A stretch of DNA of 43,230 bases, taken from positions 1 to 43,230 of the forward strand of contig JASHRG010000003.1 of assembly GCA_030037495.1 (NCBI GenBank), written 5' to 3'. This DNA comes from Microcaldota archaeon (GTDB lineage Archaea; Micrarchaeota; Micrarchaeia; Micrarchaeales; Micrarchaeaceae). This document shows, piece by piece, positions 14,271 through 21,744 of this stretch. Numbering within the stretch: the stretch's first letter is position 1; each line of letters begins with the position of its first letter. The notes below the pieces were generated by a model. The model was not told the origin of the DNA. It did no database searches and worked only from the letters and a program-made list of their open reading frames with translations. The translations under genes and the position numbers were made by a program.

Positions 14271-14615
14271 ATGGTGTCCTTAAGCACAAATGACATCATT
14301 GAGATAAACAAGAAAGTAGGTGAGAAAGGTACAGTAGTGAATCATGGAAACTTGGACTTTACGATTCAAAAAGCGAATACCGAGAAAAACCTGGCAAAGA
14401 GGGCTGCGATATTACTGCACGGGGTAATAACCGGACATGTATTCCTTGATGGCAATAAAAGGACAGCATTTGTAAGCGCCATCACCCTCATAGAGGCAAA
14501 CGGAAAGAAGATTGTAATAAAAGATGCTGACGTACTAGACTTAGTCTATGGCACAGCAAACGAAAAGTATAATATATCTGAGATTGCCAGTATTATTGAA
14601 AAGTGCATAAAATGA
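14271..14615 (+). CDS. doc: Doc-like Fic-domain toxin
   Basis: The product is 114 aa. The Fic active-site loop is GHVFLDGNKRTAFVSA (H56, D60, N62, K63, R64), a close match to HxFx(D/E)GNxR, and the length fits Doc, which phosphorylates EF-Tu in the P1 phage system rather than AMPylating. The ATG at 14271 is chosen because the motif-bearing domain starts there and the intergenic-element tail sits at the expected promoter distance; the frame extends upstream into the transposon end only by chance. A 37-aa ORF overlaps its stop by 4 nt. Confidence 0.85.
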   Translation: MVSLSTNDIIEINKKVGEKGTVVNHGNLDFTIQKANTEKNLAKRAAILLHGVITGHVFLDGNKRTAFVSAITLIEANGKKIVIKDADVLDLVYGTANEKYNISEIASIIEKCIK

Positions 14616-14725
14616 GGGCATTTATTGAAGAGATAGTAGACAGAATAGTAACTCAGAGGAAGAAGCTCCTCAGAGAGATGGCCAGCGAAGCCTATGCACA
14701 GAAGCTCAGGGCTCATAAAGCCTGA
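14612..14725 (+). CDS. 37-aa partner of the Doc-like toxin (putative antitoxin)
   Basis: ATG at 14612 overlaps the toxin stop (ATGA). The peptide MRAFIEEIVDRIVTQRKKLL...LRAHKA is one amphipathic helix with a basic C-terminus. In phd-doc the antitoxin comes first and is longer, so this is either a reversed, minimal antitoxin or a coupled small protein. The tight overlap is the evidence that it is translated. Confidence 0.5.
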   Translation: MRAFIEEIVDRIVTQRKKLLREMASEAYAQKLRAHKA

Positions 14726-14745
14726 GAAACCTAATTTTTAAGTAG

Positions 14746-14785
14746 AAGCGCCCCGGGCTCAAGGCCCCGGAGGGGTTTGGCCGCA
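14746..14785 (+). repeat. GC-rich intergenic element, copy 14 (short)
   Basis: CGCCCCGGGCTC is followed by GGCCCCGGAGGGGTTTGG. The VapB gene downstream uses a separate TATA box (CTATATATAG, about 14,788-14,797). Confidence 0.55.
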
Positions 14786-14826
14786 AGCTATATATAGCTG
14801 CGTATATACAATATATACGTGGAAAG

Positions 14827-15069
14827 ATGCCGTACGAAGAAACTCTGCTAATAAAGCTTGATAAGACAACAAAACAGAGGATGAAATCCGCAGATGAAAA
14901 CTGGTCTGCGCTTATTAGAGGATTCATACAGAGAGAGCTCAACAGGAAAAAGAACATAGCGAAGGCGGAGAGGCTGAGAGCCAGGCTTTTTAGAAGCGTA
15001 AGGGGCAAGGGCAGCACAGCAATAATAAGGGAGATGAGGGAGTCGCGCTATGGAGCAGGTAGTGCTTGA
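14827..15069 (+). CDS. vapB: VapB-type antitoxin (ribbon-helix-helix-like)
   Basis: The product is 80 aa. The N-terminus (EETLLIKLDKTTKQRMKSADENWSALIRGFIQREL) has the strand-helix-helix pattern of RHH antitoxins, and the basic C-terminus should contact the toxin. It overlaps the vapC start by 20 nt, so the two are translated together. Two TATA-like stretches (CTATATATAG and ATATACAATATATAC) lie upstream. Confidence 0.82.
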   Translation: MPYEETLLIKLDKTTKQRMKSADENWSALIRGFIQRELNRKKNIAKAERLRARLFRSVRGKGSTAIIREMRESRYGAGSA

Positions 15070-15463
15070 TACAAGCGTGGTGGCAAAGCTGTTCCTTAAG
15101 GAAGAATGGTCAGACAGGACACTGAAGCTTAAGGACAGGCACATAGAAGGCGAGATGGAGATAGTAGCTCCTTCGTTGTTAAAGTATGAGCTTATAAACG
15201 CCTTGAGGTCCAAGCACTTTACAAGATCTGAAATTAAAGACGCATTGGAAGTGATAAAGGATTATGGATTCGTCGTAGTCGATCCTGAAGACTCAGTATT
15301 CGATGACATGGCCGAACTAGTCTCTGAATATAGGGTTTCGGCTTATGATGCTGCGTTTGTTGCCATGGCTCGTAACCTTGACGCTAAGTTGTGCACCGCG
15401 GATCAGAACCTAATTGATAAGGTTCCAAAGCTAAAATTCGTAAAGCACATAAAAGAATTCTAA
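15050..15463 (+). CDS. vapC: VapC toxin (PIN-domain ribonuclease)
   Basis: The product is 137 aa. The PIN residues are D7 (VLDTSVVAK), E47 (LLKYELINAL), D100 (VSAYDAAFVAMA) and D118 (LCTADQNL), all in canonical spacing. It is the second complete VapC in this region and is not especially similar to the one at 7467, which pairs with an AbrB-type rather than an RHH-type antitoxin; the two modules were therefore acquired separately. Confidence 0.93.
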   Translation: MEQVVLDTSVVAKLFLKEEWSDRTLKLKDRHIEGEMEIVAPSLLKYELINALRSKHFTRSEIKDALEVIKDYGFVVVDPEDSVFDDMAELVSEYRVSAYDAAFVAMARNLDAKLCTADQNLIDKVPKLKFVKHIKEF

Positions 15464-15469
15464 GAAACT

Positions 15470-15520
15470 CGCGCGCCTCCTCTTCCCGCCCCGGGCTTGG
15501 GGTTTTTGGCTTGGGGCTAA
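15470..15520 (+). repeat. GC-rich intergenic element, copy 15
   Basis: CCCGCCCCGGGCTTGGGG is followed by TTTTTGGCTTGGGGCTAATT, ending at the stop codon of the minus-strand gene at 15521. This is the last clear copy. Confidence 0.5.
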
Positions 15521-16072
15521 TTATAACTTCTGCGTTGGATCTCCGCCAGGAGAATAGTTGGGCCCAGGAGCTCCTGTTACTATTTTGCCATCTGCGTCAA
15601 GGCGTGTTTCTACCCCTCCCCCATGCGTATCGCGCTCATGTGATTGCCTGGGTTGCCTAATCCTTGCTGACAAATCAGAGTCCGCAAAAGCCCCTACCAC
15701 GATGAGGATAACTCCAATTCCAAATATTACTAAGCCAAGCTCGGGCGCTTGTCGGCTATGTATTTCTAAGGATTCCTGCCACATCGTGTATGCCGTGTAC
15801 GCGCCATAAAGGCAAAGTAGGAAACCAAATCCGATTGCAGCTGGGCTTGCGCCTCTGGTACTCGAAAGAAACCTTCCTCGATGCGCTTTTGAGTTTATAG
15901 TAGCATTTAATGTTGCTTGCACCTCTGTTGCGCGCTCAATTTCCGTGATGGCTGCTCTTCTGTGCAAACCAAGCGCGGATGCGACTTCGTGGCCAGCCTC
16001 TCTTAATTTGTCTCTTACATTATCCGCTTCTGGTTGCCTCTGCTGGACAGCGCCCAGTTCAGCAGTTTTCAT
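15521..16072 (-). CDS. Two-helix membrane protein
   Basis: The product is 183 aa. About 80 helical, charged residues are followed by two membrane helices (AAIGFGFLLCLYGAYTAYTM and LGLVIFGIGVILIVVGAFA) and a Gly/Pro/Asp-rich tail. The architecture resembles the product at 10520, though the sequences are not clearly related. A good minus-strand promoter (AAGGCTTAAATACTTTG, about 16,092-16,108) precedes it. Function unknown. Confidence 0.65.
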   Translation of the reverse strand: MKTAELGAVQQRQPEADNVRDKLREAGHEVASALGLHRRAAITEIERATEVQATLNATINSKAHRGRFLSSTRGASPAAIGFGFLLCLYGAYTAYTMWQESLEIHSRQAPELGLVIFGIGVILIVVGAFADSDLSARIRQPRQSHERDTHGGGVETRLDADGKIVTGAPGPNYSPGGDPTQKL

Positions 16073-16159
16073 AGGCTACTCTCTTTAATCAAAGTATTTA
16101 AGCCTTGGGTGATCCGAAATCCAGGCAGGGCGGGTGCGCTTAGATGGCTTGATTCCGGG

Positions 16160-16810
16160 CTAGAATCCCAGTTTACCCCTTAAAGGTATGAACTGGAAGG
16201 TTCCGTGGCTTCCTTCTACAGTTTTACCCAGTGATATCTTCTCAACAACCTTCATTGTCTGCAGCAAGAGGCTGCCAACAGGTGCGACCACTCTTCCATG
16301 AACGCTCAGTTGCCCCAGAGCCTGCATTGATATCTCTGGAGTAGCAGCGGTGTATATTATCTTGTCATAAGGGGCATCTGGCCCATAGCCTGCTGAGCCA
16401 TCGCCCACTACGGTCTTGACGTTCTTTGGCTTTAGTTTCTCTATATTGCCCTTTGCAAATTCCGCCACGTCTTCATCGATCTCTATCGTTACCACTTTCC
16501 CAGAATCAGAAACGCATTTTGAAAGAATACATGCTTCCCAGCCGCTCCCCGTGCCTATCTCTAGAACCTTGTCACCCTTCTTTGGCTGCAGAAGCTCTAG
16601 CATTACGGCTACAGTGCTTGGCTGTGATATGGTTGCTTGGTTTACTAAAGGAAGCGCAATGTCGTCATAAGCGTATTTCTGGTAGCCTCTCATGACAAAG
16701 TGGTGCCTTGGCGTTTCCTTAAAGGCTTCTATAAGGTACTTTTTCTTGAGATGGCCGCTAAGCACAAGATAATCTATAAGCTCCTTGCTCTTCCTGCCAA
16801 GCTCGTCCAT
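16160..16810 (-). CDS. pcm: Protein-L-isoaspartate O-methyltransferase
   Basis: The product is 216 aa, the usual PCMT length. The pre-core signature TISQPSTVAVMLELL, the SAM site VLEIGTGSGWEACILSK and the post-motif VTIEIDEDVAEFAKGNI are all present. The enzyme repairs isoaspartyl residues in aged proteins using SAM. It lies 18 nt downstream of the thioredoxin gene on the same strand, so the two form a small protein-maintenance operon facing away from the chaperone cluster. Confidence 0.93.
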   Translation of the reverse strand: MDELGRKSKELIDYLVLSGHLKKKYLIEAFKETPRHHFVMRGYQKYAYDDIALPLVNQATISQPSTVAVMLELLQPKKGDKVLEIGTGSGWEACILSKCVSDSGKVVTIEIDEDVAEFAKGNIEKLKPKNVKTVVGDGSAGYGPDAPYDKIIYTAATPEISMQALGQLSVHGRVVAPVGSLLLQTMKVVEKISLGKTVEGSHGTFQFIPLRGKLGF

Positions 16811-16828
16811 GAAATCAGCTGCAATTTG

Positions 16829-17158
16829 CTAGGCAAACTGCTTAAGCAGCGCCTCCATATCGTCCTTAGACAGGCCCATCGCAGGTTTCCCGCTCTTTCT
16901 AGCAACCTCCTTGCCATTCTGGAATGCGACAATTGTTGGGACAACCGTTATGTTGTATCTGTCCCAGAGTGGATCCTCGTCCTCATTTACGACCGCTTCG
17001 GCCAGCGCGGCGCCCGTCTTCCCCTCGTATGAATCAAAGATGGGCTTAAACCTCCTGCAGTATGGGCACCAGTCTGCCCTGAACAGGACTATTGTCTTTG
17101 CCTTGGTCTTCTGGGCAATGTCCTTTTCCGTAACCCTGATCATGATAATATGACGCAT
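16829..17158 (-). CDS. Thioredoxin
   Basis: The product is 109 aa. The active site is ADWCPYCRRF (C31, C34) and the cis-Pro loop is TVVPTIVAFQNGK, giving a complete single-domain thioredoxin with a CPYC rather than CGPC centre, as in glutaredoxin-like archaeal proteins. The start may be the second Met (residue 6). Promoter elements lie in the short divergent region shared with the chaperone cluster. Confidence 0.9.
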   Translation of the reverse strand: MRHIIMIRVTEKDIAQKTKAKTIVLFRADWCPYCRRFKPIFDSYEGKTGAALAEAVVNEDEDPLWDRYNITVVPTIVAFQNGKEVARKSGKPAMGLSKDDMEALLKQFA

Positions 17159-17179
17159 TGCAATTATTTAATGCTTTTT

Positions 17180-17204
17180 AAATGTCAACTTTTATTTGAC
17201 ATTT
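17180..17204. promoter_or_regulatory. Inverted repeat in the divergent heat-shock promoter region
   Basis: AAATGTCAA (17180-17188) and TTGACATTT (17196-17204) form a perfect 9-bp inverted repeat with a 7-bp spacer. It lies between the thioredoxin gene and the wHTH regulator gene, upstream of the regulator's TATA box (TATTTAAATATATC, about 17,230-17,243). It is a good candidate operator for that regulator. Confidence 0.55.
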
Positions 17205-17262
17205 CAGTATTTTGTGCTAAAAAACGAACATTATTTAAATATATCGCACCATAATACTAAGC

Positions 17263-17676
17263 ATGGGGAAGATAGTAATCCGTGATGTTGAGAGGCCGGA
17301 CTCAAAGAATCCAAATGCTATGATAAGATGGTTCCTTGCCGTCTTCGACCTTGGAGACAACAATGAGGCAAACAGCATCGAAGCCCAGATACTCGGAGAG
17401 TTTGTCAGGGCTGGGTACAGGGGCGAGGGCATATCAAGCTCTGAACTGCTGCTAAAACCGCCTGTTGCAAGAAGCACTGTCATCTATCATCTCAACAGAT
17501 TGATGGAGCTGGGTATACTAGTAAAGAGGGGAAGGAAGTACTACCTAAGGGCAACTGAAATGTCGAAGGTCATGGAAGAAATAGAATACGACCTTGAGAG
17601 GGAGATGCAGCGCATGATAGATATGGCGAGGGAGTTCGACAGGCTTATGCAGAGAAGGTTCAGGCAATTAAAGTGA
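17263..17676 (+). CDS. Winged-helix regulator of the grpE-dnaK-dnaJ cluster
   Basis: The product is 137 aa. The segment ISSSELLLKPPVARSTVIYHLNRLMELGILVKRGRKYYLRA is a clear winged helix-turn-helix (recognition helix STVIYHLNRL, wing KRGRKYYLR). A C-terminal charged helix probably dimerises. It starts the chaperone cluster, 4 nt before grpE, so it is likely the autoregulated heat-shock regulator, filling the place HrcA has in bacteria; it is not an HrcA or Phr homologue that I can recognise. Confidence 0.8.
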   Translation: MGKIVIRDVERPDSKNPNAMIRWFLAVFDLGDNNEANSIEAQILGEFVRAGYRGEGISSSELLLKPPVARSTVIYHLNRLMELGILVKRGRKYYLRATEMSKVMEEIEYDLEREMQRMIDMAREFDRLMQRRFRQLK

Positions 17677-17680
17677 TGTT

Positions 17681-18187
17681 ATGGCAGGGGAGGAAGCAAA
17701 AGAGGAAAAGGAAGCGAAGGCCGAGGAGCAGAAAGGTGAGGACTACAAGGAAAGGATGCTCAGGCTTGCTGCTGAATTTGACAATTACAAGAAAAGGGTA
17801 AAAAACGAAGTAGAAAACGCTAAGGGCATGGGAAAGGCTGAGATGACAAGGAAGCTGCTTCCTGTGCTTGATGAATTCGAGCTTGCGCTGATGTCTGCAA
17901 ATGAAAATGGGGACAAGGCGCTGGTGAAGGGCATAGAGATGGTTTACTCCAATCTTCTTGATGCGCTGAAGAGAGAGGGGCTGAAGGAGATGAAGGTAAA
18001 CGGCGTGTTTGACCCGTATAAGCATGAGATAATAATAGCAAAGGAAGACAAGAAGAAGCCTGGAACAATACTTGAGGTTGTAAAGAAGGGGTACATGTTC
18101 AATGAAATGGTGCTGAGGCCAGCCTCAGTCATAATTTCAAAGGAAAAAAGTGAAGGCGAATCTGAGTCAGGAATTGAAGGGAAATAA
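17681..18187 (+). CDS. grpE: GrpE nucleotide exchange factor
   Basis: The product is 168 aa. An acidic coiled-coil N-terminus is followed by the GrpE signature: LAAEFDNYKKRVKNEVENAK, LLPVLDEFELAL and the C-terminal beta domain FDPYKHEIIIAKEDKKKPGTILEVVKKGYMFNEMVLRPASVIIS. It releases ADP from DnaK. It is followed by dnaK after 18 nt with a GGTGGTGAT ribosome-binding site. Confidence 0.95.
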   Translation: MAGEEAKEEKEAKAEEQKGEDYKERMLRLAAEFDNYKKRVKNEVENAKGMGKAEMTRKLLPVLDEFELALMSANENGDKALVKGIEMVYSNLLDALKREGLKEMKVNGVFDPYKHEIIIAKEDKKKPGTILEVVKKGYMFNEMVLRPASVIISKEKSEGESESGIEGK

Positions 18188-18205
18188 TGCTAAAAAGGTG
18201 GTGAT

Positions 18206-20044
18206 ATGGCAAAGATAATTGGAATCGATCTTGGAACGTCGAACTCGGCTGCGGCAGTGCTTGAGGGAGGAAGGCCTGTGCTTGTGCCTAGCGGCGAGGG
18301 GACCTCCCTATATGGGAAGGCCTTCCCGAGCTATGTGGCGTTCACAAAGGATGGGCAGAGGCTTATCGGGGAACCTGCGAGGAGGCAGGCTGTTGCAAAC
18401 GCTGATGGAACAGTAACAGCATTTAAGAGGAAGATGGGCACCGATTACAGGTACAAGATTTTTGGGAAGGATTACTCCCCTCAGGAACTTTCGGCTACAC
18501 TGCTCCAGAAGATAAAGAAGGACGCGGAGGCGTTCCTTGGAGAGGAAGTCACAAAGGCGGTGATTACCGTGCCTGCCTACTTCAACGACAATCAAAGACA
18601 GGCCACGAAGGACGCTGGCCAAATAGCAGGCCTTGAGGTGGTTAGGCTTGTGAACGAGCCCACGGCTGCTGCGCTTGCATACGGGCTTGACAAGACAAAC
18701 CGCGACATGAAGATACTTGTGTATGACCTTGGCGGTGGAACGCTTGATGTTACAATCATGGAGTTCGGAAAAGGCGTCTTTGAGGTGAGGTCAACAAGCG
18801 GAGACACGCAGCTTGGAGGAACAGACATGGACAATGCAATAGTCGACATGCTTGTCAAGGAGATGAAGGAGAAATACAAGGTTGACATCACAAAGGACCA
18901 TCAGGCTTTGCAAAGAGTCAGGGAGGCAGGTGAAAAGGCTAAGATAGAGCTTTCCACTGTTCTCACATCGGAAATTAACCTGCCTTTCCTGGCTAAGGAT
19001 TCAAAGAGTGAACCGATAAACTTCACATACCTGTTCACAAGGGCGAAACTAGAGGCCCTTGTTGACCCGATAGTAGGGAAATCAGAAAGCTCTGTCATGC
19101 AGGCGCTTAAGGACGCAAAGCTCGATCGAAACCAGCTTGATAAAGTAATACTAATAGGGGGGCCTACGAGAATGCCAATAGTGCAGAGGTATGTTGAGCG
19201 GCTTCTTGGCAAAAAGGCAGAGCGCGGGGTGGATCCGACGGAAGCCGTGGCGCTTGGAGCTGCAATCCAAGCAGGGGTTTTGACTGGAGACGTGAAGGAC
19301 ATTGTCCTTCTTGACGTAACTCCATTGTCGCTTAGCATAGAGACGCTAGGAGGAGTCGCTACAAGGCTGATAGAAAGAAATACTACAATACCGATAAAGA
19401 AGTCGCAGGTATTCACCACTGCACAGGACATGCAGCCAAGCGTTGACATAATAATAACGCAGGGGGAAAGGGCTCTTGCAAAGGACAACGTGCAGCTTGG
19501 CAGGTTTACTTTGACAGGAATAGCACCTGCAAGGAGGGGAGTTCCGCAGATAGAGGTAACCTTTGACATAGACTCCAATGGAATACTGCACGTAATGGCA
19601 AAGGACAACAAAACAGGAAAAACTCAGAGCATGGACATAGTCGCGCCGCACAAGATGGCGCAGTCTGACATAGACAAGAAGATGAAGGAGGCGGAGCAGT
19701 TCGAGGAGCAAGATAAAGTGATAAGGGAACAGGTAGAGCTCAAGAACAATGCCGAGTCGTTGATCTATGCGACTGAAAGGTCACTTGAAGACTACAAGGA
19801 CAAGGTGCCAAAAGATGTTGTAACAAAGATCAACGATGCCAAGGGCGCGCTCCAGGAATCTGTGAACAAGGAGGATTATGAAGCCATAAAGACAAACATG
19901 GAGCAATTGAAGAGCGCACTAGAGGAGATAGGCGGGAAGATCTATGGAAATCAGGAGCAGGGTGAGGGAGCGGGAGGCGCAGGCCCTGGGCCTGGCCCAG
20001 ATGGTGCAGGATCGCAGGATGCAGAGTTCAAAGTAGAGAAGTGA
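18206..20044 (+). CDS. dnaK: Chaperone DnaK (Hsp70)
   Basis: The product is 612 aa, full length. It shows [18 protein letters not shown] (phosphate 1), [17 protein letters not shown] (phosphate 2), [14 protein letters not shown] (adenosine site), the [17 protein letters not shown] linker and the substrate domain. The C-terminus is a Gly/Pro-rich tail and lacks the EEVD of eukaryotic forms. Archaeal DnaK systems are generally regarded as acquired from bacteria. Its stop (TGA, 20042-20044) lies 4 nt before the likely dnaJ start. Confidence 0.97.
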   Translation: MAKIIGIDLGTSNSAAAVLEGGRPVLVPSGEGTSLYGKAFPSYVAFTKDGQRLIGEPARRQAVANADGTVTAFKRKMGTDYRYKIFGKDYSPQELSATLLQKIKKDAEAFLGEEVTKAVITVPAYFNDNQRQATKDAGQIAGLEVVRLVNEPTAAALAYGLDKTNRDMKILVYDLGGGTLDVTIMEFGKGVFEVRSTSGDTQLGGTDMDNAIVDMLVKEMKEKYKVDITKDHQALQRVREAGEKAKIELSTVLTSEINLPFLAKDSKSEPINFTYLFTRAKLEALVDPIVGKSESSVMQALKDAKLDRNQLDKVILIGGPTRMPIVQRYVERLLGKKAERGVDPTEAVALGAAIQAGVLTGDVKDIVLLDVTPLSLSIETLGGVATRLIERNTTIPIKKSQVFTTAQDMQPSVDIIITQGERALAKDNVQLGRFTLTGIAPARRGVPQIEVTFDIDSNGILHVMAKDNKTGKTQSMDIVAPHKMAQSDIDKKMKEAEQFEEQDKVIREQVELKNNAESLIYATERSLEDYKDKVPKDVVTKINDAKGALQESVNKEDYEAIKTNMEQLKSALEEIGGKIYGNQEQGEGAGGAGPGPGPDGAGSQDAEFKVEK

Positions 20045-20048
20045 GCGT

Positions 20049-20879
20049 ATACCTGGAAAAGACTATTACAAGATACTTGGAGTGCAGCATAATGCTAGTG
20101 AAGACGACATCAAAAGGGCTTACAGAGATCTCGCCCTAAAATTTCACCCCGATAGGAACAAGGAGAAGAGCGCAGAGGAGAAGTTCAAAGAGATAAATGA
20201 AGCATATGCAGTGCTCAGCGATCCCCAGAAAAGACAACAGTACGACGCCTACGGGCCCGAGGGCTTTGGAAGAACCTTCACACAAGAGGACATATTTAGA
20301 GGGTTTGACATTGATGAGGTGTTCAGGCAGTTCAATGCTGGAGGCTTCCAGGATCTCTTCAATGTTGCTGGCTTTGGCGGTTTTGAAGCAACAAGAAGGA
20401 TGGACATAGGAAGCGACATCCTTGAGCAAATAACAGTTTCAAAGCATGATGCGGAGCACGGAGGGGAGAGGAAGCTCACTGTAAGGCACATCAAGCTCTG
20501 CGATAACTGCAGGGGAAACGGTGCTGAGAGGGGAAGCAAGGTGATTTCCTGCTCTGAGTGCAGGGGCCAGGGCAAGATGAAAGCTACTGTAAGGATACCT
20601 TTTGGCATCATGGAAACGATTACAACGTGTCCCAGATGCGGGGGCATAGGTAAGGTGCCGGAGAAGCAGTGCAGGGTTTGTCATGGGCATGGTAGGATGC
20701 ACATTGAAGACAAGGTAACCATGAGAATCCCTGCCGGGATAACATCAGGGAGCAGGCTCAGGCTTGCAGGCCTTGGTGATTATGGCGTTGACAGGACTGG
20801 GGACCTTTACGTGGACATAATTATAAAGGACGATGGAAAAGAAAGCAAGATTGGAAAGAGGTTCTTTGGAATCCTGTAA
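20049..20879 (+). CDS. dnaJ: Co-chaperone DnaJ, short form with probable AUA start
   Basis: The J domain begins [34 protein letters not shown] with the HPD motif intact. Helix I requires translation from before the GTG at 20082, yet no ATG, GTG or TTG lies in frame between the upstream stop (20034) and that GTG; the best candidate is ATA at 20049, after a GTGAG sequence. A Phe-rich linker and four CxxCxGxG zinc motifs follow (CDNC, CSEC, CPRC, CRVC). The protein ends soon after the first C-terminal domain (276 aa versus about 370), so the second C-terminal domain and the dimerisation tail are missing. Confidence 0.88.
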   Translation: MPGKDYYKILGVQHNASEDDIKRAYRDLALKFHPDRNKEKSAEEKFKEINEAYAVLSDPQKRQQYDAYGPEGFGRTFTQEDIFRGFDIDEVFRQFNAGGFQDLFNVAGFGGFEATRRMDIGSDILEQITVSKHDAEHGGERKLTVRHIKLCDNCRGNGAERGSKVISCSECRGQGKMKATVRIPFGIMETITTCPRCGGIGKVPEKQCRVCHGHGRMHIEDKVTMRIPAGITSGSRLRLAGLGDYGVDRTGDLYVDIIIKDDGKESKIGKRFFGIL

Positions 20880-20885
20880 TCCCAC

Positions 20886-21704
20886 CTAAGCTTCTGGAGG
20901 AGTTGCCAGCGCCTCTTCATAAAAGAATGGCCTAGTATCTGAAATTTCAATAATGTATCTGGCTTGCTCTGCCGCTGATTCTGTTTTTACCACTCTGTTC
21001 AGTTGCTTTTGAAGCCAGACGTTTTCATCAGGCGTCGATTGCCTCACGTAGGTGCCTGGAAAGTCATACGAGTAATAAAACGCAAGTGCCTGGCCCCCTG
21101 CGTCAGCATAAACCATTACTACGCCTGAACTTGGATCCTCATTAAGCCAGGGGAATGTTTGCTCTGTTGGAGGCAGCTTCTTCAGCTCGTCCCTTGGTAG
21201 CGCTTCCAGCGTTTCGTCAGGGGCAAACCTGCACCAAGTAGATTTAAGCGGTGCTTTCAAGCTAACCTTGAATTTGCCTGCCACAGGCGTAACCTCTAAG
21301 CTAGTTTGACCTGACAGAACCAGGCTTGCAACTGGAAAGTGCAGCAGCGGGATTTTTTGACCTGAGAGGCCTGGCAATCCAATAAGATCCACCTCAACGT
21401 CTACTGTCTTGTTAGTCCCTCGCAATAGCGCTCCCTGCGCTGGCTTAAACCAACCAGCGTACAAAGGCCGTTGCTCTTCCGGGTGTTCATCAAATTTGCT
21501 GGTAAGCCCAGGGCTTACATACGCCTGCGATGTAAATAGGTACCTTCTAAGCAGTCTTGGGTCCTGTGTTACTATCGTGGCCTCTCTTAGCTGAGATATT
21601 CCTGGCTGATGACCTGCCCTGAAAGCAGAGATCCCATCTGCCCTCCAATTTCTAGAACGAGAAGTCATTAATCCTGTATCGATGGATATCGATGTTGCTG
21701 CCAT
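20886..21704 (-). CDS. Orphan protein
   Basis: The product is 272 aa, mixed alpha/beta with many Pro and Trp residues and no membrane segment or known catalytic motif. A C-terminal block contains GVVMVYADAGGQALAFYYSYDF, strand-rich, and the sequence ends in a helical stretch. It converges on dnaJ (6 nt between stops). A small palindrome (AGCAC-AGCA-GTGCT, about 21,709-21,722) sits just before the start and may be regulatory. I do not recognise the family. Confidence 0.6.
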   Translation of the reverse strand: MAATSISIDTGLMTSRSRNWRADGISAFRAGHQPGISQLREATIVTQDPRLLRRYLFTSQAYVSPGLTSKFDEHPEEQRPLYAGWFKPAQGALLRGTNKTVDVEVDLIGLPGLSGQKIPLLHFPVASLVLSGQTSLEVTPVAGKFKVSLKAPLKSTWCRFAPDETLEALPRDELKKLPPTEQTFPWLNEDPSSGVVMVYADAGGQALAFYYSYDFPGTYVRQSTPDENVWLQKQLNRVVKTESAAEQARYIIEISDTRPFFYEEALATPPEA

Positions 21705-21744
21705 TATAGCACAGCAGTGCTTATCTCTTACTGGTATTTAGAGC

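Noticed and set aside
232-15520. Classical integron attC sites
   Set aside because: The elements are palindromic and between cassettes, and some contain GTTAGGC, but I do not find paired RYYYAAC and GTTRRRY core sites at consistent ends, nor an integrase gene. The analogy is kept only as a hypothesis.
18901-19611. Long open frame antisense to dnaK (236 codons)
   Set aside because: It mirrors dnaK codon structure, has no promoter or ribosome-binding site and its product has no recognisable pattern; dnaK on the other strand is certain.
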